From contig CAVGIM010000014.1 of assembly GCA_963629575.1 (NCBI GenBank), positions 1 to 53,173 on the forward strand: a stretch of 53,173 bases of DNA, read 5' to 3'. Source of the stretch: Hallerella sp963629575 (GTDB lineage Bacteria; Fibrobacterota; Fibrobacteria; Fibrobacterales; Fibrobacteraceae). The notes under the pieces were generated by a model. The model saw nothing but the letters and a program-made list of their open reading frames with translations. It was not told the DNA's origin and ran no database searches. This document shows, piece after piece, positions 22,718 to 31,788 of this stretch. Position 1 is the first letter of the stretch. The number at the start of each line of letters is the position of its first letter. The translations under genes and the position numbers were made by a program.

Positions 22718-24115
22718 ATGCAGCTGCTCTCTGAAATCAAGAACGGCGAATCGGAAACGCTCGAACTCAAGCGTTCCATGCCGACCGAGGATAAAAAATA
22801 TCTCAAGACTGTCTCTGCGTTTGCAAACGGCAAGGGCGGAAAAATCGTCTTTGGAATCGAAGACAAAACGCTTCGCGTAATCGGTGTCACCAAGGAAAAG
22901 CTTTTCGTCTATATGGATTCCATCACGAATGCGATAGCCGAAAACTGTTCGCCGTCGATTGTGCCGAACATCTTCTTTCAGGCAATCGGGCAAAAGACTG
23001 TTATCGTTCTTGAAATCCAGCCGGGGCAGAACAAGCCTTATTTTGTAAGGCGCGAAGGTTTAACCGACGGAACATACGTGCGAATCGGAGCGACGACTCG
23101 TCGGGCGACTGATGAAAAATTGCAGGAACTAATTTTGTTTGGAAAGCGCCTGTCCTTTGACGAAATGCCTTTTGGCGAAAAGCCTGCAGCGTCTGCCGAC
23201 ATAGAAAGTCTTTGTCAAACGATCAGGATGTTTTCAAAAAAGAACGTGACAAGGAAAAACCTGGAAAGTTGGCAGCTTCTTGTCCCGTACAAAAACAAGA
23301 AATTCCCGTCGAACGCGTTTGAACTGCTTACGAAAAATTCTTTCACTTTTGCAAAAATCCAATGCGCTCGGTTCAAAGGTAGGGAAAAGGGAATCTTCAT
23401 CGACAAGAAGGATTTTGACGGTCCTCTTTACGAACAGATTGAAAAGGCGTACGACTTTGTTCTGTCCCACATTAATTTATCTGCAAAAATTCAAGGCGTC
23501 TTGCGCAAGGAAGAATATGAAATCCCTCCCGAAGCGATTCGCGAAGTCGTGATCAATGCGGTTGTCCATCGCAATTATCTGGCGCCTTCCTTTATCCAAA
23601 TCGCCGTCTATGATGACAGGGTTGAAGTTTCAAGTCCCGGATCGCTTTTCGGCGGAATCACGATCGAAGAAATGAAAACGGGAAGTTCCAGCATTCGGAA
23701 CAAGATTCTTGCCGATGTCTTTGCCAAAATGAACATTATTGAACATTGGGGTAGCGGAATTCTAAAGGTTTTTTCGCTCTGCCGGGAAAAGGGACTGAAA
23801 GAACCCACCATCGAAGAAAAGACGGAAAGTATTCTGTTTTCCTTATGGCGTAGAACTACCCAAAAGACTACCCAAAAGACTACCCAAAAGACTACCCAAA
23901 AGACTACCCAAAAGCTTTCAAACGTGGAAATGCAAATCCTTGAACTTGTACGGGAAAATGCGGAACTTTCTCGCGGTGAAATCGCGGAGAAACTAGGGAA
24001 CATGACGCCAGACGGCGTAAAGTATCACCTTTCGAATCTCCAAAAGAAAGGCGCCTTGAAACGCATTGGCGGCAGAAAATTCGGTTCCTGGATTGTCCTG
24101 GAGGTGAAAAAATGA
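22718..24115 (+). CDS. schlafen-like AlbA_2 / HATPase_c_4 DNA-binding protein
   Basis: The 465-residue protein opens with an AlbA_2 (schlafen AlbA-like) domain: ESETLELKRS at 12-21, FANGKGGKIVFGI at 37-49 and GTYVRIGATTRRA. A central HATPase_c_4-type region follows (PPEAIREVVINAVVHRNY, SPGSLFGGI, NKILADVF, EHWGSGI). The C-terminal 60 residues form a winged helix (LSRGEIAEKLGNMTPDGVKYHLSNL). A linker of five TTQK repeats (about 381-400) joins them. Proteins of this build are often regulators or defence-island members. It sits 7 bases after the methyltransferase, so the pair may be one defence unit, and its stop overlaps the GH9 start. Confidence 0.82.
   Translation: MQLLSEIKNGESETLELKRSMPTEDKKYLKTVSAFANGKGGKIVFGIEDKTLRVIGVTKEKLFVYMDSITNAIAENCSPSIVPNIFFQAIGQKTVIVLEIQPGQNKPYFVRREGLTDGTYVRIGATTRRATDEKLQELILFGKRLSFDEMPFGEKPAASADIESLCQTIRMFSKKNVTRKNLESWQLLVPYKNKKFPSNAFELLTKNSFTFAKIQCARFKGREKGIFIDKKDFDGPLYEQIEKAYDFVLSHINLSAKIQGVLRKEEYEIPPEAIREVVINAVVHRNYLAPSFIQIAVYDDRVEVSSPGSLFGGITIEEMKTGSSSIRNKILADVFAKMNIIEHWGSGILKVFSLCREKGLKEPTIEEKTESILFSLWRRTTQKTTQKTTQKTTQKTTQKLSNVEMQILELVRENAELSRGEIAEKLGNMTPDGVKYHLSNLQKKGALKRIGGRKFGSWIVLEVKK
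23855..23914 (+). repeat. five perfect tandem copies of ACTACCCAAAAG
   Basis: Five identical 12-base units encode five TTQK repeats in the linker of the AlbA-like protein. Because the unit is a multiple of three, changes in copy number would alter linker length without breaking the frame. Confidence 0.95.
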
Positions 24116-25785
24116 GGAAACTTTTCAAACTTTTTGTCGTGCCGTTTGCGTTCTCCGCGTCCTTTGCCGAGATTCCGGCGATAAACCAGCTGGGATTTTC
24201 GCGAGAAGCGCAGAAACAGTTTGTCGTCAAGGGCTCCGACACCGCTTCGGTCGAAATTCGCGAACTCTTGACGAACAGGCTCGCCCTTCGTCTCGAGGCG
24301 CCTCGGGCTGTTTACGATGTGGCTAGCGGCGACACGGTGCAACTCTTTGATTTTTCGGCTGTCCAAAAGGAAGGCTCCTATGTGATTCTTTGGAACGGAA
24401 AAGTTTTGGGTTCGCCCGTTTCGATTCAAGAAAATCCCTATCGGGACTTGACGAAGTCGGTCCTCAAATGGTTCTACTTTCAGCGGGCTGGGATGGCGCT
24501 AGAGACTCGGTATGCGGGAATCTGGGCGCGTCCTGCCGGGCATTTGGACACGGCGGTTCAGATCTATGGGACGGACCGGAAAATCAGCGCACCAAAAGGC
24601 TGGTACGATGCCGGGGATTTTGGAAAGTACATCGTCAATTCAAACATTGCCGTTTCAACGCTTTTAAAGTTTTACGAAGATTATCCGGCATATGCCAAAA
24701 GGCTCGATTGGAACATTCCGCGCGAACATAAAAAGCTCCCGACGATTCTCGAAGAGGTCAAGTGGAACTTGGACTGGATGCTTTCCATGCAGGATACGGA
24801 CGGAGGCGTTTTCCACAAATTGACGTCCCTCGATTTTTGCGGAAACATCCTGCCGCACGAGGATACGCTTCCTCGTTTTGCCATCGGAAAGGGGATCACT
24901 TCTTCGCTTGGCTTTGCTGGTGTCATGGCGCAGGCTTCGCGCGTCTATCGAAAATTTGACAAGGCCTATTCGCAAAAATTGCTGTCTGCCGCCCGGCGGG
25001 CGTATGAATTCGCCCAAAGGAATCCGACGCTTTTCTATGAGCAGCCAAAGGACGTTTCTACCGGTTCCTATATCGCGAAAGGAGAAGATGGAAAAGACGA
25101 GTTCCGCTTTGCCGCTGCCGAGTTGTTCGAAACGACAAGGAAAAAGAACTATCTGGAAGACTTGAAAGCGCTTTCTCTATCCTCCGGTGGGCTCTGGTGG
25201 GGCGACCTGAATCTTTTTGCGGTTTTCCGGGTGGTCGAGTCTTCCGCTTTTGGGGATTCCCTTGCGCAAATGGCGAAAACGCTTTTGCTTGAAACGGCGG
25301 ATGCCTTGCTCGCGGATTACGATTCTTCTGCCTATCGCGTCCCGGTCCCTTCGCGGAGGTGGACGTGGGGATCGAACAGCGGCGTGGCGAACAATGGAAT
25401 CATCCTTCTCCAGGCTTACCGCGTTTCGAAGAATGAAAGGTATCGCCAGGCGGCGGAAGAGGCTCTTTCCTATCTGCTCGGGAAAAATCCCCTGCACCTT
25501 TCCTATGTAACCGGATTTGGCGCACGCTCTCCGATGAATCCGCATCACCGCCAGAGCGAAGCGGATTCCGTTCTCTTGCCGCTCCCCGGAATGCTCGTTG
25601 GCGGCCCGCACTTGGGAAAGCAGGATATTGGCGAAAATTCGTGGGAGTGTCCCGACTATGCGGCAAGTGGCTTCCCGGCTATCGCTTATCTGGATTCCGT
25701 CTGCAGTTACGCGACAAATGAAGTGGCCATCAACTGGAACGCTCCGCTTGCCTATTTGGCTGGTGCCCTGGATGCCCTTCCCTGA
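24112..25785 (+). CDS. GH9 endoglucanase (cellulase)
   Basis: A secreted 557-residue family 9 glycoside hydrolase. Signal peptide 1-19, an N-terminal CelD_N Ig-like domain about 20-105 (INQLGFSREAQKQFVVKG), then the (alpha/alpha)6 catalytic domain. Nucleophile-activating aspartates are Asp166/Asp169 in GWYDAGDFGKY; NPHHR lies near 475; the catalytic acid is Glu537 in NEVAINWNAPLAY at the C-terminus. No carbohydrate-binding module or secretion tail follows. The start codon overlaps the stop of the AlbA-like gene (ATGA), which is odd for a cellulase and a regulator. It should cut beta-1,4-glucan in the periplasm or outside the cell. Confidence 0.94.
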   Translation: MRKLFKLFVVPFAFSASFAEIPAINQLGFSREAQKQFVVKGSDTASVEIRELLTNRLALRLEAPRAVYDVASGDTVQLFDFSAVQKEGSYVILWNGKVLGSPVSIQENPYRDLTKSVLKWFYFQRAGMALETRYAGIWARPAGHLDTAVQIYGTDRKISAPKGWYDAGDFGKYIVNSNIAVSTLLKFYEDYPAYAKRLDWNIPREHKKLPTILEEVKWNLDWMLSMQDTDGGVFHKLTSLDFCGNILPHEDTLPRFAIGKGITSSLGFAGVMAQASRVYRKFDKAYSQKLLSAARRAYEFAQRNPTLFYEQPKDVSTGSYIAKGEDGKDEFRFAAAELFETTRKKNYLEDLKALSLSSGGLWWGDLNLFAVFRVVESSAFGDSLAQMAKTLLLETADALLADYDSSAYRVPVPSRRWTWGSNSGVANNGIILLQAYRVSKNERYRQAAEEALSYLLGKNPLHLSYVTGFGARSPMNPHHRQSEADSVLLPLPGMLVGGPHLGKQDIGENSWECPDYAASGFPAIAYLDSVCSYATNEVAINWNAPLAYLAGALDALP

Positions 25786-25858
25786 TTTTTTCGCCGGGGA
25801 ATTTTATATTCTGCCTGGAAATTTTTGGCATGTCTTCTTAAAGTTCGGCTGATAGAAT

Positions 25859-28447
25859 ATGAACATCTTTGAAAAGTTAGGACAGGTCCTTCCGTCCGTA
25901 GAAAGCCCGGCCCGCTACATGGGAGGCGAAGCGAATAGCGTCGTGAAGGAGCCGGCGAAGATTCTTGCCCGGATGGCGTTCGTCTTTCCGGACCTATACG
26001 AAATCGGACTTTCGAACAACGGCTTGCGGGTGCTGTATCATGTTGTCAATCGCGAGCCGGATCTGTGGATGGATGTAGCCTTTGCCCCGTGGGACGACAT
26101 GGCGCGGGAGATGCGTTCGCACGAGATTCCGCTTTACACCCATGCGACGTGGACGCCTGTCCGGGAATTTGACGTCGTCGGAATGACGCTCCAGACGGAA
26201 CTTAACTTTACCAATGTCCCCTATGTGCTGGAACTTGCGGGAATCTGTGCATTTTCGAAGGATCGCAAGGAGAGCGACCCGATAATTCTCGGAGGCGGTC
26301 CGGCAATGGCGAATCCGGAACCGATTGCGGATTTTTTTGACGCGTTCAACATTGGCGACGGCGAGGAGTTGCTTCCGAAAATTTTGCGGACTGTCGGCGA
26401 ATGCAAAAGGAAAGGGTTTTCCCGAATGGAAATCCTGGAAGCGATTGCGAAAATCGATGGCGTGTATGTTCCCGCTTTCCGCGAAGTCGTTCGGGGTGAA
26501 TTTGGACAGCTCGTTCCGAAGGAACCGGCAAAAGGTTCCTATGCGAACACGAACGGCGTGCGCCGCGTCTATATCCCGGAACTTAAAAAGGAGGACTACC
26601 CGGTCAAGAACCTGATCGCCAACATGAGGCTTGTCCATAACCGTTTCAGTGTCGAGGTGATGCGCGGCTGTTCGCAGGGCTGCCGCTTTTGCCAGGCGGG
26701 AATCTGGTACAGGCCTTGCCGGGAACTTCCCGCGGACGACGTTATCGACTTGGCGAAGGAAGGCGTTCGGGCTACGGGCGAAAGCGAACTTGGGCTCTTG
26801 AGCCTTTCGACGGCGGACTATAAACCGATCGAGGCTTTGACGGATTCCATCATCGACGACGCGTTTTTCGACAATGTCGATGTCTCTCTGCCGAGCATTC
26901 GCGTGAGCAGTTTCGGACAGTCGCTAGCGGAAAAGGTGGCGGCGTTAAAAGGCGGGCGCAGCGGAACGTTTGCTCCGGAAACGGGCTCGGAACGCTTGCG
27001 CAAGATGATCAACAAGACGATTACCGACGAGGACATGTATAACGCGGCGGAACACGCCTTTTCTTCGGGATTCAACAAAATTAAGTTGTACACAATGGTC
27101 GGGTTCCCCACGGAAAACGACGACGATATGGAAGCTTTCTGCGCTCTGATCGAAAACCTGGTGAAAATCGGGCGAAAGTATCTGCGCGGGGCCCAGATTT
27201 CGGTGAGCATGGGAATCCTGATTCCGAAATCCTTTACCGCGTTGCAATGGGCGCCTTACATGGAAAAGGACCTGGCGCTTTCGCATATCCAGTTTGTCCG
27301 TCGCAGGTTCTACAAGAATCCGAATGTAAAAATCAACTGGGCGGATTGGGACACGTCTCGACTGGAAGCCTTTTACAGCCGGGGCGATCGTTCGCTCGCT
27401 CCGATGATCTATGAAGCGTATAAGCGCGGGATGATCTTTGAAAGCGACAGCCATCGCATTCGTCCCAAGGACTGGGAACAGATTTGGACGGATTTCGGCT
27501 ATGACGAAAAATGGATTTACGCAACGCGTACCAAGGAAAGCGTTTTTCCGTGGGACTTTATGCATGTCGGCGTGACAAAGTCCTATCTCTGGAACGAATA
27601 CCAGAAGGGATTCAATCCCGAAATTTTCAAGGATGCGAAACCGGTTCCCAACTGCAAATGGGGAGAATGCCAACACTGTGGAATTCCGGGGAACGGAAAG
27701 GAAGTTCGCCTTGCTCCCGCTCCCGAAAAATACAGGGCTCCTAGCCGGACGCCATCGGAAATCAAGGAACTCGTCGCGAAACGCCGTCCCGTTTATGACA
27801 AGCGTTTTGCATATAAGTTAACTTTTCAAAAGACGGGCCTCAGCCGGTTCCTTCCGCATCAGAATATGCTCAGCGCATTTGTGCGGACATTTGCCTGTGC
27901 GGGAATCCCCTTGCGGTATAGCGAAGGGTTTAGCCCCAAGCCTCGGATAATCAACATGGGCGCGCTTCCTCTGGGGCTCGAAACCGTCTGTGAAATCCTG
28001 GGCGTCGAAACGCTGACGCCTCTCGATCTTTCCGCGGACAAGTTACCGGAATTGCTCGAAAGGCTGAATGCGCCGTTCCCCATGGGAATGAAGATTCTAA
28101 AAATCGAAACTCTTTCGTATAAATTGTCTTCCAAGTTTCCGGCATCGATGACTTATTCTTTCCAACCGGAAAAAATTCCGGAAAACCTTTTGGAAAGATT
28201 CGCCGAAAAGAAATTGCCGATTGTAAAAAATCATCGTGGGCAGGAAGTGGATCTCAATCAGCACATTTTGGATCTGCAAATCCGCAACGGAAAAATTTTC
28301 GCTCGGGTCAAGTGCAATGAACAGGGCGGGACGGCAAGCCCTTATCCGCTTTTTGGTGGCTTGATGGGTCTTGAAAGCGATGCGGCAAATCTCGACGATC
28401 TTTCTCGGCGGTTCCTGATTCGCAAGGAATCGATGCACTGGGACTAG
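25859..28447 (+). CDS. B12-binding-like radical SAM protein fused to a DUF2344 domain
   Basis: An 862-residue fusion of two usually linked families, TIGR03960 (radical SAM) and TIGR03936/DUF2344. The N-terminal part (PARYMGGEANSVVKEP, FPDLYEIGLSNNGLRVLYH) is a B12-binding-like Rossmann domain without the DxHxxG motif. The radical SAM cluster cysteines are Cys271, Cys275 and Cys278 (RGCSQGCRFCQAG). From about residue 640 the DUF2344 part begins (KLTFQKTGLSRFLPHQNML, GFSPKPRIINMGALPLG). The substrate is unknown; in other genomes these genes lie near ribosome or RNA-modification genes. The downstream gene is convergent, with only two bases between the stops. Confidence 0.9.
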   Translation: MNIFEKLGQVLPSVESPARYMGGEANSVVKEPAKILARMAFVFPDLYEIGLSNNGLRVLYHVVNREPDLWMDVAFAPWDDMAREMRSHEIPLYTHATWTPVREFDVVGMTLQTELNFTNVPYVLELAGICAFSKDRKESDPIILGGGPAMANPEPIADFFDAFNIGDGEELLPKILRTVGECKRKGFSRMEILEAIAKIDGVYVPAFREVVRGEFGQLVPKEPAKGSYANTNGVRRVYIPELKKEDYPVKNLIANMRLVHNRFSVEVMRGCSQGCRFCQAGIWYRPCRELPADDVIDLAKEGVRATGESELGLLSLSTADYKPIEALTDSIIDDAFFDNVDVSLPSIRVSSFGQSLAEKVAALKGGRSGTFAPETGSERLRKMINKTITDEDMYNAAEHAFSSGFNKIKLYTMVGFPTENDDDMEAFCALIENLVKIGRKYLRGAQISVSMGILIPKSFTALQWAPYMEKDLALSHIQFVRRRFYKNPNVKINWADWDTSRLEAFYSRGDRSLAPMIYEAYKRGMIFESDSHRIRPKDWEQIWTDFGYDEKWIYATRTKESVFPWDFMHVGVTKSYLWNEYQKGFNPEIFKDAKPVPNCKWGECQHCGIPGNGKEVRLAPAPEKYRAPSRTPSEIKELVAKRRPVYDKRFAYKLTFQKTGLSRFLPHQNMLSAFVRTFACAGIPLRYSEGFSPKPRIINMGALPLGLETVCEILGVETLTPLDLSADKLPELLERLNAPFPMGMKILKIETLSYKLSSKFPASMTYSFQPEKIPENLLERFAEKKLPIVKNHRGQEVDLNQHILDLQIRNGKIFARVKCNEQGGTASPYPLFGGLMGLESDAANLDDLSRRFLIRKESMHWD

Positions 28448-28449
28448 AA

Positions 28450-31400
28450 CTATTGCATCCAGGAATTGTCGAAGTCGAACCCGATGGAAAACTTGATGCG
28501 TGTCGGCGAAATCGCCTTCGGCAATATGGGAATGTCGATCGGCGTCATCTTGCGTCCGCCCTTTCCATTTTCGTCTTCTCCGATGCGGTCCAGTCCGCGG
28601 GCAAGGTTCAGCGACAGGTTGAACGGAAGCGTATAGAAAATCCGGTTGGCCAGTCGGAATTCTACGCCTACGCTGCGATCCCAGAATTCCCTTTTTGAAA
28701 ATTTTGACATCGGAACCCCATGATCGTTCCAGGCCGCTCCGACTTGCGCGTACAGGTTTACAAAGAAGTCTCGCGTCGTAAAAATCCAGAATTGATTTCG
28801 AAAATCTTCGAAGATGGGAAACAGGTAGTGGATTTCCGCCTTTGCGGTTTTCAGTCCGCTGCGGTTGTAATCTTCGTTGGTAATCAGATAGGGGTAGCCT
28901 TCCAAAAGGAGCGGTGTATAGTAGTAGCTGTCGAGCGTATCCTTGGAATCTTTTGCCGTCCAGGCTCCGAGACCTTGGAGCGTTGCGCCGGCGGCAAGGC
29001 GCGCACCGGGATGAATCGGGTTCGCTAAACTCCCGTGCAGGTTGAAATAAAAGCTGTGCAGGGTGTAGTTCCGGTAGATGGGCTCGATCTTTCCGCTTGG
29101 CGAAACGGTGAAGCTCTCCGCGAATGTTCCCGGTCTGTACAAATCCGAATTGGCTATCTGGTAACTTGCCGAGAAGCCGTTCCCGACGCCTGCCGTGTTG
29201 GTCGCGGTCACGTCGTCCAGTCCTCCGTCGAGAGAAAATCCAACGGTTCCGGAAAATCGCTTTTGGTAGGTCCACATCAAGTTGTCTTCGTACAGATTGA
29301 AGTTTGACCAGTCGTAACCGCCGAGAACGAAAACGCTGTCTCCCTGCTTGAATACGCTGTAGCTTGCGCTTCCCTGGAGCGCGTTGAGGGAAACCGCATA
29401 GTGGCTTGTGCCGACGGAATCTTCATAGCTTCGCGGATCCTCGTAGCGAACGGTGTCCTTCGCGCGTAAATTCATGTTGGTGAAGGAAAGTCCGAGGGTT
29501 ATCGGCGTCGAGCGGTTTTCGAGAGCCGCCAGGAACTCGCGTTCCATTTCGGGATTGATGCCGTCTCCGTCGATGTATTTCCAGCCGTTTCCCAGTTCGA
29601 GAAGCAGGCCCGCGGACAGAACGTTTTTCTTGAGCGGGTCGGATAGCGACATGGCGAATCCCAGCTTGGGAATCGCCTTGCCGTCTCCGTTTACCGTGAA
29701 ATCCGGAGAACGTTCCTCGATGGCGAAAATCGGAGCGACGAGAATCTTGGTCGGAATCGGCTTGTAGTTTCGTTCGCTGCCGGCGAATTCGATTTCCGAA
29801 AATTCCAGCGACTTTTGAACCTTTGGCGAGAGCGTCCCGTTCAAGGCGACAGGCGGCGTATCGGATGCCTTTTCCGCCGCATCGTCGGACAGTTCTAGCG
29901 AATAGAGCGAAAAGCCATCCTTGTCGTAATTGGTGTAGAATACGGTTCCCGAATCGACGGTTGGAGAAAAGGCTCCCCCGAGAACGTTTGTCAGGGGATG
30001 TTCCGTTCCGGTTTTCAGCTTTTTGGAATACAGGTTGAAGATTCCGCTTCGGTTGCTCGAATAGACGATGGTTTCGTTGTCAATCCAGTTGGCGTCCCGA
30101 AAATCGATTCCTTCTTGCGAGAGAACCTGAAAATTCGACCCGTCGCTCTGGATGCAGGCGATTCCACGGTTCCTGTCGTCGAAGAATCCAAAGAGGAGCT
30201 TCGTTCCGTCGGGGCTGAATTTCGGCGTGTAGATATTATAGTAGAGGAGCTTTTCGTCGGGGATGTAGATGTCCTGAATATCGCCTTTCCCCTCTTTCGT
30301 GAAGTCGGGCGTTTTCACCTTGCTCAGCACAAATCGCGTCGAGTTGATTTCGCGCCTGGCGAAGACGATTTCCTTTCCGTCCGGGGAAATGTCCGGATAG
30401 ACGGCGTCGGCGAGGATTGTCGCCTGGGCGTTATGACCGTTTGTGTCGGCAACGGCGATATCGAAATGGGCGTGTCCGTTTCGGTCGCGCTTGGCGTATG
30501 TCGTGTAGGCGAGAAGCGGTCCCGTTCCCGGGATCTCTCGAACGGAAATGCCCTTGTCTAGCCATGGCTTTTTCGTTTTGAATGCGTTTTGCGCAAACTG
30601 GGAAATATCGAGTATGGAATCCTGGATTGTCAGGGAAATCCCCGTTGCGGAATCCTGAACAACTGCGGAGTCCTGTCGATTTTTCGGAATCCTGAAAATG
30701 CCTCCGTCGAACCAGGGACCGCCAAAGTTCGACACTCCGTAGATGTTCTTGCCGGCGACCACCGGGTAGTCGTGGTAAAAGGCGTTCTCCGTCCATTTTT
30801 TCCCGGTGACCAGGGTTCCGAGCCTTTCCCTTTCCTCTTCGTAATGCCGAATAGTCGAGTTCTTCCATTTTCTGTAGAGGGAATCTTCGTCGATGCCGAT
30901 GACTTTTTGAAGCGCGCTCGAAAGGGTGACCCGATGCGGCTTGGAAAGTTCGTGCCAGATTTTCGGAACGGCGTCTGAACCGTATTCGGCGTCGATGAAC
31001 CGGACAAGGGAGAATCCCTGGGTGTAGGGACCGAGCTCCGCTTCGAGCGAATTGTCCGCAAAATCGTGCATGTATGTCAGATCGAGAAGCCCGTCGTTCA
31101 GCGCGGCAACGCGGAGCAGCATGTCGCGGTGGCTGTCCCAGGCGTCGAACCCCATTCGGGCGGATTCGAATTGCGCGGTTCCCTCGGCAAGCCAAAGAGG
31201 CTGGAGGGTGAACGGCACGACAAGCGAAGCGTTTTGCGTCGATCGCTCGTTGTAATAGTCGATGTAGGAAAGCTGGAGCCCGTAGATGAAATGCGGCAAC
31301 TTGCTTCCGCTTTCGATGCTCACCAGGTGGGAAAATTCGTGGGTGACGACATCGGCTATCCAGGGGTGCGTGCTGCGAATCTTGAAATCCCAGTTCGAAA

Positions 31401-31710
31401 GAAAGAGATTCATCGCGTTTTCGTTTGGCACCGCCGAGCCGTTTGCGTACAGCGCGTTTTGCAGCGACACGTCGATTTTGAGCGGCATCTCGATCCGGTA
31501 GCGCGAAACGATGGAATCGTAAACCGCTTCTGCCGTCGAGGCGACGATTCCCGCATGGGTGCTGTATCCTGCCGGATAGGCATAGTTGAAATGCTCGGAA
31601 GATGCAGTCTTCCAGCGGATATCGCTCTGGTTTCCCGAAAAGGTCAGTTCCGTCGCGAAGAGAGAGCCGGAAAGAGCCAGGAGCGGAAAGATGTTGTACG
31701 GTTTAATCAC
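28450..31710 (-). CDS. surface metalloprotease-like protein with beta-propeller and outer-membrane barrel
   Basis: A 1086-residue exported protein with a signal peptide (1-19). Residues 35-290 form a gluzincin-like peptidase with HEFSH (His124, Glu125, His128) and the third ligand Glu176 in WLAEGTAQ. The middle (about 380-640) has TolB/PD40-type beta-propeller repeats (PDISPDGKEIVFARR, PKFSPDGTKLLFG, DANWIDNETIVYSSNRSG). The last 400 residues alternate aromatic strands and end in SIGFDFDNSWMQ, as an outer-membrane barrel would. It is likely anchored in the outer membrane and acting on surface proteins; substrate unknown. GTG start, with a promoter directly upstream and almost no leader. Confidence 0.8.
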   Translation of the reverse strand: MIKPYNIFPLLALSGSLFATELTFSGNQSDIRWKTASSEHFNYAYPAGYSTHAGIVASTAEAVYDSIVSRYRIEMPLKIDVSLQNALYANGSAVPNENAMNLFLSNWDFKIRSTHPWIADVVTHEFSHLVSIESGSKLPHFIYGLQLSYIDYYNERSTQNASLVVPFTLQPLWLAEGTAQFESARMGFDAWDSHRDMLLRVAALNDGLLDLTYMHDFADNSLEAELGPYTQGFSLVRFIDAEYGSDAVPKIWHELSKPHRVTLSSALQKVIGIDEDSLYRKWKNSTIRHYEEERERLGTLVTGKKWTENAFYHDYPVVAGKNIYGVSNFGGPWFDGGIFRIPKNRQDSAVVQDSATGISLTIQDSILDISQFAQNAFKTKKPWLDKGISVREIPGTGPLLAYTTYAKRDRNGHAHFDIAVADTNGHNAQATILADAVYPDISPDGKEIVFARREINSTRFVLSKVKTPDFTKEGKGDIQDIYIPDEKLLYYNIYTPKFSPDGTKLLFGFFDDRNRGIACIQSDGSNFQVLSQEGIDFRDANWIDNETIVYSSNRSGIFNLYSKKLKTGTEHPLTNVLGGAFSPTVDSGTVFYTNYDKDGFSLYSLELSDDAAEKASDTPPVALNGTLSPKVQKSLEFSEIEFAGSERNYKPIPTKILVAPIFAIEERSPDFTVNGDGKAIPKLGFAMSLSDPLKKNVLSAGLLLELGNGWKYIDGDGINPEMEREFLAALENRSTPITLGLSFTNMNLRAKDTVRYEDPRSYEDSVGTSHYAVSLNALQGSASYSVFKQGDSVFVLGGYDWSNFNLYEDNLMWTYQKRFSGTVGFSLDGGLDDVTATNTAGVGNGFSASYQIANSDLYRPGTFAESFTVSPSGKIEPIYRNYTLHSFYFNLHGSLANPIHPGARLAAGATLQGLGAWTAKDSKDTLDSYYYTPLLLEGYPYLITNEDYNRSGLKTAKAEIHYLFPIFEDFRNQFWIFTTRDFFVNLYAQVGAAWNDHGVPMSKFSKREFWDRSVGVEFRLANRIFYTLPFNLSLNLARGLDRIGEDENGKGGRKMTPIDIPILPKAISPTRIKFSIGFDFDNSWMQ

Positions 31711-31718
31711 GGTTTTCC

Positions 31719-31745
31719 AATATACAAACTAACGTCGTCTGTAAA
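31719..31745 (-). promoter_or_regulatory. promoter of the metalloprotease/propeller gene
   Basis: Minus-strand TTTACA (31745-31740) and TATATT (31724-31719) are spaced 15 bases. Only eight bases (GGAAAACC) separate the -10 box from the GTG start at 31710, so the mRNA would be leaderless or nearly so. Confidence 0.4.
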
Positions 31746-31788
31746 AATTCGCTTTCGGGAATGTGGCGGCGATGGATTTTTGAAAACA

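Noticed and set aside
23855..23914. CRISPR-like array
   Set aside because: The repeats are contiguous 12-mers inside a coding region with no spacers. No CRISPR array or cas gene was seen in the window.
28097..29275. Open minus-strand frame of 392 residues across the 28447 junction
   Set aside because: It overlaps two well-supported genes and has no domain signature.
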